A DNA stretch of 11,649 nt, taken from NCBI GenBank assembly GCA_023388675.1, contig JAEWFU010000378.1, positions 1-11,649 of the forward strand. The letters are read 5' to 3'. This DNA is from Pseudomonadota bacterium (lineage in GTDB: Bacteria; Pseudomonadota; Alphaproteobacteria; Rhizobiales; Rhizobiaceae). The notes under the pieces are model-generated. The model saw only the letters and a list, made by a program, of their open reading frames with translations. It was not told the origin of the DNA and searched no databases. Shown one piece after another: positions 6,982 to 11,649 of this stretch (its first letter is position 1; every line of letters begins with the position of its first letter). The position numbers were made by a program, and so were the translations under genes.

Positions 6982-7866
6982 TTAGCCCCAGTTGGCGCTT
7001 TCGAGGACATCGAGCGGGAATTTCAGGTAGCGTTTCCCGTTTGCTTCCGGCTCGGGGAGGCGGCCGCCGTTCATGTTGACCTGCAAGGCGTGCAGGATCA
7101 GCTTCGGCATGGGCAGCGTGCGGTCGCGAGCTTCCCGCACGTCGACATACTCGGCTTCGGTCGTGCACTTGGACATGTGGGTATTCGCCGTCCGCTGCTC
7201 GGCGACGGTGGACTCCCAGCGCGGTTCGCGGCCGCCCGGCTGATAGTCGTGGCCTGTGAAGATGCGGGTCTCGTCCGGAAGCGCCAGAATTTCCTGGATA
7301 GACTGCCAGAGCCGCTTGGCGCTGCCGCCCGGAAAGTCTGCGCGTGCGGTGCCAGAGTCGGGCATGAAAAGCGTATCGTGAACGAAGGCCGCGTCGCCGA
7401 TGACATAGGTGATCGAGGCGAGCGTGTGGCCCGGCGAAAACAGCACACGGGCGGGAATGGTCCCGACAGTGAAGGTCTCTCCCTCCGCAAAAAGCTTGTC
7501 CCACTGCGACCCGTCGGCCGGAAAGTCAGGCCAATTGTAAAACTCCTTCCAGAGTTTCTGCACCTCGATGACCTTCTCTCCGATCGCCATCGGTGCACCG
7601 GTCTTCTCCTTCAGGTAGCGGGCTGCGGAAAAATGGTCGGCATGGGGATGCGTGTCGAGAATCCACTCTATCTCGAACCCCTGCTCCTTGACGTAGTCGA
7701 CGATGGCATCAGCGTTGTGCGTTGCCGTAGAGCCCGACTTCTCGTCGAAATCGAGCACAGGATCGATGATCGCGCATTTACGGCTTTCGGGGTCAGCGAC
7801 GACATACTGGATGGAAAAGGTGCGCTTGTCGAAAAAGCCCTTCACAAGCGGGGTGGCGTTGCTCAT
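6982..7866 (-). CDS. blh: Persulfide dioxygenase (ETHE1/Blh-like metallo-beta-lactamase fold)
   Basis: This 294-residue metallo-beta-lactamase-fold protein is of the Blh/ETHE1 persulfide dioxygenase type. It uses one iron to oxidise glutathione persulfide to sulfite and glutathione. The HxHxDH motif is THPHADH (His73, His75, Asp77, His78). Further ligands are His147 in SPGHT, Asp164 in HDTLF and His206 in TGHDY. The family's DSGTARADFPGG stretch is at 170-181. There is no rhodanese domain, unlike some Blh fusions. The start ATG at 7866 has GGAGGG five bases upstream; a start five codons earlier (7881) would leave out this site. It is the first gene of the operon with bigR and the YeeE/YedE pair, so persulfide detoxification is the likely job. 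No sulfide:quinone reductase gene lies in the window. Confidence 0.92.
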   Translation of the reverse strand: MSNATPLVKGFFDKRTFSIQYVVADPESRKCAIIDPVLDFDEKSGSTATHNADAIVDYVKEQGFEIEWILDTHPHADHFSAARYLKEKTGAPMAIGEKVIEVQKLWKEFYNWPDFPADGSQWDKLFAEGETFTVGTIPARVLFSPGHTLASITYVIGDAAFVHDTLFMPDSGTARADFPGGSAKRLWQSIQEILALPDETRIFTGHDYQPGGREPRWESTVAEQRTANTHMSKCTTEAEYVDVREARDRTLPMPKLILHALQVNMNGGRLPEPEANGKRYLKFPLDVLESANWG

Positions 7867-7877
7867 CGGATCCCTCC

Positions 7878-7889
7878 ACATTCAAATGT
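7878..7889. promoter_or_regulatory. Candidate BigR operator before blh
   Basis: ACATT-CA-AATGT is a perfect inverted repeat with a two-base centre, 12-23 bases upstream of the blh start codon, just before its ribosome site. A wider ATTC-N9-GAAA (7880-7896) resembles, but does not match exactly, the ATTC-N8-GAAT form I recall for SqrR. Position and symmetry fit a repressor site; binding by BigR is inferred. Confidence 0.4.
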
Positions 7890-7969
7890 CGTGAAACTCG
7901 TTTGCCATCGTCGAATCGGGGCTAGAGTGCCATGGGGGCATCTGCCGCAGCGCCTCATCTCGATCACAA

Positions 7970-8003
7970 CGAATTAATAAAATCGATTGCAAAATAATGC
8001 AAT
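7970..8003 (+). promoter_or_regulatory. Candidate ArsR operator before arsR1
   Basis: Two signals overlap here. CGAATTAAT at 7970-7978 is a motif that returns before arsH and arsR2. ATTGCA-N6-TGCAAT at 7986-8003 is a perfect 18-base inverted repeat, about 84 bases before the arsR1 ATG. The AT-rich stretch stands out in a GC-rich region. Its position and symmetry fit an ArsR operator over the promoter; this is inferred. Confidence 0.5.
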
Positions 8004-8086
8004 AGATATTCCGCATGCGTTTGAGGCCCGATTGTCACGGTGCTGTCATGCAGGAGGCGTATCCATTTATCGATAAGGGCAGATAT

Positions 8087-8419
8087 ATGGATAAAAAACT
8101 CTCTCTCGCTGCGTTGGCTGCTCTCGGCCAGGAAACGCGTCTCGATATTTTCCGGCTGCTCGTGAAGGCTGGGGCCGAGGGCGTGCCGGCCGGGGAAATC
8201 GCCGAGCGGCTGGGCGCGGTTCAGAACACGGTATCGACGCATCTCAAGGTGCTGACGCAGGCCGGCTTGATCCGGCCGGACCGGCGCGGCCGGATCGTCC
8301 GCTATGTGGCGGACATGACCGGCTTCCGCGACCTGCTTGCCTATCTGATGGAGGACTGTTGCGACGGTGCCCCGGAACTATGCCGGCCGGTGATCGAAGC
8401 GGTGACGTGCAGGTGCTGA
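8087..8419 (+). CDS. arsR: ArsR-family arsenical-responsive repressor (first copy)
   Basis: This 110-residue winged-helix repressor has its HTH at about residues 35-62 (AGEIAERLGAVQNTVSTHLKVLTQAG) and its wing at RPDRRGRIVRY. The C-terminus carries Cys91, Cys92 and Cys99 (EDCCDGAPELC), plus Cys108 and Cys110 at the very end. A C-terminal Cys-Cys-Xn-Cys site resembles the As(III) site of Acidithiobacillus-type ArsR rather than the ELCVCDL helix site of plasmid R773 ArsR. The start is ATG at 8087, with AAGGG seven bases upstream. A frame start at 8015 would add 24 residues not seen in the family. It leads the plus-strand arsenic operon; arsC1 follows after 43 bases. It should repress this operon until As(III) or Sb(III) binds the cysteines. 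Confidence 0.92.
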   Translation: MDKKLSLAALAALGQETRLDIFRLLVKAGAEGVPAGEIAERLGAVQNTVSTHLKVLTQAGLIRPDRRGRIVRYVADMTGFRDLLAYLMEDCCDGAPELCRPVIEAVTCRC

Positions 8420-8462
8420 AGATTTTCTACTCAATGGAAAATGGGTCTTGGAGGGTCATCCC

Positions 8463-8972
8463 ATGAGCGACCAGATATTCAACGTGCTGTTCCTATGCAC
8501 GGGCAATTCCGCCCGCTCGATTATCGCCGAGGCAATCCTCAACCGGGTCGGACAGGGGCGGTTCCGGGCCTATTCGGCGGGCTCGCAGCCGAAGGGCGAG
8601 GTGCACCCTTTCGCCATCGAGCTTCTCAAGGGCGTCAATCACGACACAAGCTTTGCCCGCTCGAAGAGCTGGGAGGAATTCGCCGCGGATGACGCGCCCG
8701 TCATGGATTTCGTCTTCACGGTATGCGACAACGCTGCAAACGAAGCCTGCCCGGTCTGGCCGGGGCAACCGATGACGGCCCATTGGGGCGTGCCCGATCC
8801 GGCGCATGTCGAGGGCACCGATGCGGAAAAGCACCTCGCCTTCGCCGAGACCTACCGAATGCTGAACAACCGCATCTCGGTCTTCACCAGCCTGCCACTT
8901 GCCTCGCTGGATCGGCTGACGTTGCAGGGGCGGCTGCGCGACATAGGCCGCGACATGCCGGAGGCGGGATGA
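8463..8972 (+). CDS. arsC: Arsenate reductase, low-molecular-weight phosphatase fold
   Basis: This 169-residue cytoplasmic enzyme reduces As(V) to As(III). It begins with a phosphatase P-loop, C-T-G-N-S-A-R (Cys12 to Arg18, the CX5R motif). The resolving cysteines are probably Cys88 and Cys96 in TVCDNAANEACPVWPG, one residue further apart than the 82/89 pair of staphylococcal ArsC. The C-terminal part (YRMLNNRISVFTSLP and on) makes it longer than the ~131-residue staphylococcal type, as in other proteobacterial members. The start is ATG at 8463, with GGAGGG seven bases upstream; a TTG at 8448 is less likely. Its TGA overlaps the aqpS ATG by four bases, so the arsenite it makes is matched with a channel in the same operon. 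Whether thioredoxin or glutathione/glutaredoxin recycles it is not shown. Confidence 0.92.
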   Translation: MSDQIFNVLFLCTGNSARSIIAEAILNRVGQGRFRAYSAGSQPKGEVHPFAIELLKGVNHDTSFARSKSWEEFAADDAPVMDFVFTVCDNAANEACPVWPGQPMTAHWGVPDPAHVEGTDAEKHLAFAETYRMLNNRISVFTSLPLASLDRLTLQGRLRDIGRDMPEAG

Positions 8973-9664
8973 GCGCGGCATTCGATCTGCCACGACGGCT
9001 GGTCGCGGAAGCGCTCGGCACTGGAATACTGGTGGCGACCGTTGTCGGTTCCGGCATCATGGCCGACACGCTCACCGACGACATCGCCCTGGCCCTCCTA
9101 GGCAACACCTTGCCGACCGGCGCTATCCTCGTTGTGCTGATCACCCTGTTGGGTCCGCTGTCGGGTGCACATTTCAACCCTGCCGTGACGCTGGTGTTCG
9201 CGCTGCGGCGCGAGATCGGCGCGGGCGCCTCGGCGGCCTACGTGTTCGCCCAGATCGGCGGCGGCATTGCGGGTGCACTTCTTGCACATGCGATGTTCGA
9301 GCTGCCTATCTGGCAGGCCTCCACCACCGTCAGAAGCGGCGCGGCGCAATGGCTGGCTGAAGTCGTGGCAGCGTTCGGGCTTGTCTTTGCGATCCTCGCA
9401 GGCCTGCGCTTCCGCGCCGACGCGGTGCCGTGGCTGGTCGGGCTTTACATCACCGCAGCATACTGGTTCACCGCCTCGACCTCCTTCGCCAACCCGGCGG
9501 TGGCGATCGCGCGCGCCTTTACCGACACGTTCGCGGGCATCCGGCCCGCCGACCTGCCGGGTTTCATCGCCGCGGAACTCGCGGGGGCCGTGCTTGCGGC
9601 TGCCTTGGCGGGCTGGCTGCTCGCCGCACCGAAAACCATCATGCAAACGAAAGCTGCCGAATGA
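8969..9664 (+). CDS. aqpS: Arsenite-conducting aquaglyceroporin (AqpS-like)
   Basis: This 231-residue MIP-family channel has about six membrane segments and two NPA boxes, HFNPAVTL (70-72) and FANPAVAIAR (175-177). In Sinorhizobium meliloti an aqpS gene sits in an arsR-aqpS-arsC-arsH operon, and the channel lets As(III) made by ArsC flow out down its gradient. The gene here lies between two arsenate reductase genes and overlaps both by four bases (ATGA at 8969-8972 and 9661-9664), so translation is probably coupled throughout. Val178 follows the second NPA box where most aquaporins have the arginine of the selectivity filter. This should widen or neutralise the filter and suits uncharged As(OH)3. 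Water or glycerol transport cannot be excluded. No ArsB or Acr3 pump is present in the window. Confidence 0.92.
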   Translation: MSAAFDLPRRLVAEALGTGILVATVVGSGIMADTLTDDIALALLGNTLPTGAILVVLITLLGPLSGAHFNPAVTLVFALRREIGAGASAAYVFAQIGGGIAGALLAHAMFELPIWQASTTVRSGAAQWLAEVVAAFGLVFAILAGLRFRADAVPWLVGLYITAAYWFTASTSFANPAVAIARAFTDTFAGIRPADLPGFIAAELAGAVLAAALAGWLLAAPKTIMQTKAAE

Positions 9665-10083
9665 CGATCACGATCTACCATAACCCAGCCTGCGGCACCT
9701 CCCGCAACACGCTTGCCATGATCCGCCAGTCGGGCGAGGAGCCGGAGGTGATCGAATATCTCAAGACGCCACCGTCCCGCGAAAAACTTGTCGAGCTGAT
9801 CGCGGCCATGGGCATCTCGCCGCGCGAGCTGCTGCGGCAGAAGGGAACGCCCTATGCCGAGCTCGAACTCGACGCCCCGCGCTGGAGCGACGGCGAACTT
9901 ATCGATTTCATGATTGCGCTACCGATCCTCATCAACCGGCCGATCGTCGAGACACCGCTGGGCACGAAGCTCTGCCGGCCTTCCGAAGCGGTGCTCGACA
10001 TCCTGCCCAATTCCGACATCGGCCCGTTCACCAAGGAAGACGGCGAGGTCCTGATCGACAGTGACGGACGGGGGGTGCGCTGA
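9661..10083 (+). CDS. arsC: Arsenate reductase, glutaredoxin-dependent (ArsC/Spx fold)
   Basis: This 140-residue arsenate reductase is of the plasmid R773 type and works with glutathione and glutaredoxin. The active cysteine is Cys11 in IYHNPACGTSRNT. The three arginines that bind arsenate match as Arg59 (ELLRQKGT), Arg93 (LINRPIVETP) and Arg106 (KLCRPSE), each one less than the R773 numbers (12, 60, 94, 107). All key residues are present, so the enzyme should be active. It starts with ATG at 9661, overlapping the aqpS stop by four bases. It is unrelated in fold to the reductase two genes upstream, giving the operon two independent As(V) reductases. It ends the tightly packed part of the operon; a 109-base gap follows. 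Confidence 0.93.
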   Translation: MTITIYHNPACGTSRNTLAMIRQSGEEPEVIEYLKTPPSREKLVELIAAMGISPRELLRQKGTPYAELELDAPRWSDGELIDFMIALPILINRPIVETPLGTKLCRPSEAVLDILPNSDIGPFTKEDGEVLIDSDGRGVR

Positions 10084-10110
10084 TCTGTTTCTATTTTTCT
10101 CGGAACACGG

Positions 10111-10164
10111 TTGACGCACATTGCGAGATCTAATATCCATAATTCTAGTTTTATCGAATTAAAT
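10111..10164 (+). promoter_or_regulatory. Candidate promoter and ArsR operator before arsH
   Basis: The 109-base gap before arsH holds TTGACG at 10111-10116 as a possible -35 box. The best -10 candidates downstream (TAATAT at 10131, TATCCA at 10133) have short or weak matches. TAATTC-N10-GAATTA at 10140-10161 is an inverted repeat, and CGAATTAAAT at 10155-10164 repeats the motif found before arsR1 and arsR2. This suggests that arsH has its own ArsR-controlled promoter. Confidence 0.45.
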
Positions 10165-10192
10165 GCTGGTGTAGGCGACACACAGGGGAGGC

Positions 10193-10924
10193 ATGACCGA
10201 GGAAACCACCAAGATCGATACGCTTCCCAATATCGAAGATGAGCAGTTTCCGCCGATCAGTGCGGACGCACTTTTCGACGCTCCGCGCGCAACGCATCCG
10301 CCGCGTATCCTCATGCTCTACGGTTCATTGCGTGAAAGGTCCTATTCCAGACTGGCGACGGAAGAGGCAGCGCGCATCCTGCGCAGGCTCGGCGCCGAGG
10401 TGCGTATCTTCAACCCTTCCGGGCTGCCGCTGCCGGATTCGACATCGGCCGATCACCCCAAGGTCCAGGAGTTGCGCGAACTTTCGCTCTGGTCGGAAGG
10501 GCAGGTCTGGTGTTCTCCGGAGCGTCATGGCTCGATGACGGGCATCATGAAGGCGCAGATCGACTGGCTGCCGCTGTCGCTGGGTGGTGTCAGGCCGACG
10601 CAGGGCAGGACGCTCGCGGTCATGCAGGTCTGTGGCGGCTCGCAGAGCTTCAATGCGGTCAACCAGCTACGCATACTCGGCCGCTGGATGCGCATGTTCA
10701 CAATTCCCAACCAATCGTCGGTCGCGAAGGCCTTCAACGAATTCGATGCGGAAGGGCGCATGAGACCGTCGTCTTATTACAACCGCATCGTCGACGTGAT
10801 GGAGGAGCTGATGAAGTTCACGCTGCTCCTGCGCGACCGGGCCGACTATCTGACCGATCGATATTCCGAGCGGGTCGAGAGTGCGGAGGCGGTGTCCCGG
10901 CGTGTGAACCAGGGCGCGCAATAA
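10193..10924 (+). CDS. arsH: ArsH NADPH-dependent FMN reductase / organoarsenical oxidase
   Basis: This 243-residue flavodoxin-fold protein is ArsH. Known ArsH proteins use NADPH and FMN to oxidise trivalent methyl or aromatic arsenicals to the less toxic pentavalent forms and can also reduce FMN, quinones or metals. The FMN phosphate loop is [10 protein letters not shown] at 44-53. The second flavin-contacting region is [20 protein letters not shown] at 108-127. The ~38-residue N-terminal leader before the flavodoxin core is typical of the family. The start is ATG at 10193; a GGGGAGG at 10185-10191 is unusually close to it, and an in-frame stop at 10172 rules out any start further upstream than that. 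It follows the arsC2 gene with its own promoter region and precedes arsR2 in the same direction. Confidence 0.93.
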   Translation: MTEETTKIDTLPNIEDEQFPPISADALFDAPRATHPPRILMLYGSLRERSYSRLATEEAARILRRLGAEVRIFNPSGLPLPDSTSADHPKVQELRELSLWSEGQVWCSPERHGSMTGIMKAQIDWLPLSLGGVRPTQGRTLAVMQVCGGSQSFNAVNQLRILGRWMRMFTIPNQSSVAKAFNEFDAEGRMRPSSYYNRIVDVMEELMKFTLLLRDRADYLTDRYSERVESAEAVSRRVNQGAQ

Positions 10925-10936
10925 TACGAATCTTTT

Positions 10937-10990
10937 ATTTCGACGATTATCGAATTTAATTTGACGCTTGTCACCGGCCAGGCCTAGGGT
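10937..10990 (+). promoter_or_regulatory. Promoter and candidate ArsR operator before arsR2
   Basis: TTCGA-N6-TCGAA at 10939-10954 is an inverted repeat with the same six-base centre as the one before arsR1. It runs into CGAATTTAAT at 10951-10960, the motif shared with the arsR1 and arsH regions. TTGACG at 10961-10966 and TAGGGT at 10985-10990, 18 bases apart, make a reasonable -35/-10 pair. The operator would touch the -35 box. Transcription would begin at or very near the ATG at 10997. Confidence 0.55.
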
Positions 10991-10996
10991 CGCGCC

Positions 10997-11329
10997 ATGA
11001 AACTCGAACAGGCAGCATTGCAACTCGAGGCGCTCGGCAACCCGACGCGGCTCAACATCTACCGCATCTTGGTGCGCGCTGGCGCGGAGGGGCTGCCGGT
11101 CGGCAGTGTACAGGAAAAGCTGGGCATTCCCGCATCGACGCTGTCGCACCACTGCAAGCGGCTGGTGGAAACCGGACTGGTGAGCCAGGAACGACAGGCA
11201 ACGACGCTGATATGCCGGGCGGAATACCCGGCGATGCAAGCGCTGCTTGGCTATCTTGCCGACGAGTGCTGCGTCGATGGGACCTGTCCGCCCGGCGTGG
11301 CGAAGATGCTCGTCCGGGGCGAGGCATGA
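10997..11329 (+). CDS. arsR: ArsR-family arsenical-responsive repressor (second copy)
   Basis: This 110-residue winged-helix repressor has its HTH at about residues 35-60 (VGSVQEKLGIPASTLSHHCKRLVETG) and the wing after it. The C-terminal cluster ECCVDGTCPPG has Cys91, Cys92 and Cys97, a Cys-Cys-X4-Cys arrangement close to the As(III) site of Acidithiobacillus-type ArsR. Cys53 and Cys73 lie elsewhere. It differs clearly from arsR1 (ECCVDGTC against DCCDGAPELC, different HTH), so the two are not a recent duplication. The start is ATG at 10997. The only ribosome-site candidate, AGGG at 10986-10989, overlaps the predicted -10 box, so the message may be leaderless. It precedes an MFS transporter gene and probably controls it, and perhaps arsH. 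Confidence 0.92.
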   Translation: MKLEQAALQLEALGNPTRLNIYRILVRAGAEGLPVGSVQEKLGIPASTLSHHCKRLVETGLVSQERQATTLICRAEYPAMQALLGYLADECCVDGTCPPGVAKMLVRGEA

Positions 11330-11377
11330 CACGGCAGCCAACGGCCGGCGCCGTCGTGGAAGCACCGATTGGCAAGC

Positions 11378-11649
11378 ATGTCTGAAAATGCCGGAACAGG
11401 CTGGTTCATCAGCGCGCTCGGTGCAGCGCAGATTTGCTCGTGGGGCACGCTTTTCTATGGATTTCCGCTGATCGCGGAAGCGATGCGCGCCGATCTCGGC
11501 TGGTCGAAGACCGAGCTCTATGGTGCGGCCACGCTCGGAATGGTGCTGGCGGGACTGGCCGCCTATCCGGTGGGGGCGGCGATCGACAGGGGGCACGGGC
11601 GGTTTCTGATGAGCGGCGCCTCGGTTGTTGCGGGGCTGTTTCTGGCAGC
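11378..11649 (+). CDS. MFS transporter (N-terminal part), possible arsenical exporter
   Basis: The first ~90 residues of a major facilitator superfamily protein are visible, running off the window end. Three hydrophobic segments can be seen, and the MFS loop 2-3 motif appears as GAAIDRGHGR, matching the usual G-x-x-x-D-R-x-G-x-R pattern. FYGFPLIAEAMRADLGWSKTELYGA resembles transporters of the monocarboxylate/OFA-like side of MFS. The start ATG at 11378 has no strong ribosome site, and a TTG at 11369 is an alternative; the frame is closed by the arsR2 stop at 11327. Placed 48 bases after arsR2, it is likely an arsenic gene. It could be ArsK-like, since MFS proteins of that name export As(III) and trivalent organoarsenicals in Agrobacterium. 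This assignment is inferred from context and the fragment cannot prove it. Confidence 0.8.
   Translation, partial: MSENAGTGWFISALGAAQICSWGTLFYGFPLIAEAMRADLGWSKTELYGAATLGMVLAGLAAYPVGAAIDRGHGRFLMSGASVVAGLFLA

Larger units (their letters stand above)
7867..8086. promoter_or_regulatory. Divergent promoter region between the sulfur and arsenic operons
   Basis: These 220 bases separate the divergent blh and arsR1 genes and must hold both promoters. The left part (7867-7960) is GC-rich apart from the small repeat near blh. The right part (7968-8010) is strikingly AT-rich and holds the candidate ArsR site. No clear -35/-10 pair with good spacing could be fixed on either strand. A 21-codon open frame at 7932-7997 is probably chance. 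Confidence 0.6.

Noticed and set aside
6977..7504. N-terminal extension of bigR to 285 residues
   Set aside because: The extension overlaps blh in another frame and is Arg/His-rich with no domain; BigR homology starts at the ATG at 6976.
7090..7977. Plus-strand open frame of 295 codons opposite blh
   Set aside because: It is antisense to a gene with intact metal-binding motifs, and no domain is seen.
7932..7997. 21-codon frame MGASAAAPHLDHNELIKSIAK before arsR1, possible leader peptide
   Set aside because: No ribosome site, and it overlaps the candidate ArsR operator; nothing suggests it is translated.
8015..8086. 24-residue N-terminal extension of arsR1
   Set aside because: The later ATG at 8087 has a proper ribosome site and gives the usual ArsR length.
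1..11649. Mobile element, CRISPR array, tRNA or phage genes
   Set aside because: No transposase, integrase, regular direct repeat array, or tRNA-like fold was recognised on either strand.

Overview
The window looks like chromosome of a Hyphomicrobiales (Rhizobiales) alphaproteobacterium, probably near Mesorhizobium, Nitratireductor or Aquamicrobium. This rests on the high GC content, the SspB-DUF4169-ribbon-helix-helix cluster, the large AsmA protein with an Arg/Glu-rich tail, and an aqpS-type arsenic operon like that known from Sinorhizobium meliloti. The genus is inferred; no rRNA or marker gene is present. No rRNA, tRNA, CRISPR array, insertion sequence or phage gene was found.

Layout. 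(1) 1-548, plus: the C-terminal part of a GlcD/D-lactate dehydrogenase type FAD-linked oxidase, cut by the window edge. (2) About 629-4585, plus: a very large AsmA-family envelope protein. Its start codon is uncertain and may be a rare CTG. (3) 4607-5583, minus: a tight three-gene operon, sspB - DUF4169 - RHH protein, convergent with asmA. (4) 5771-7866, minus: a persulfide/sulfide detoxification operon in transcription order blh (ETHE1-like persulfide dioxygenase) - bigR (ArsR-family persulfide sensor) - two YeeE/YedE half-transporters. (5) 8087-11649, plus and divergent from blh: an arsenic resistance island arsR1 - arsC1 (LMW-phosphatase fold) - aqpS (aquaglyceroporin) - arsC2 (glutaredoxin type) - arsH - arsR2 - MFS transporter (cut by the window end).

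How the genes work together. In the sulfur operon, BigR with its two cysteines should repress the operon until persulfide or sulfide links them. Blh then oxidises persulfide sulfur to sulfite, and the YeeE/YedE pair probably moves a sulfur oxyanion or related sulfur species. In the arsenic island, two unrelated arsenate reductases turn As(V) into As(III), which can leave through AqpS. ArsH would oxidise trivalent organoarsenicals or act as an FMN reductase, and the terminal MFS protein may export arsenicals. No ArsB or Acr3 pump lies in the window. Both ArsR proteins carry a C-terminal Cys-Cys-Xn-Cys cluster. The promoter regions of arsR1, arsH and arsR2 share an AT-rich CGAATT(A/T)AAT-like motif, suggesting one regulon with three control points.

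Nothing here is clearly an undescribed system. The most interesting points are the possible CTG start of asmA, the long charged helix in AsmA, the double arsenate reductase operon with an unusual channel filter residue, and the back-to-back persulfide and arsenic sensing modules.
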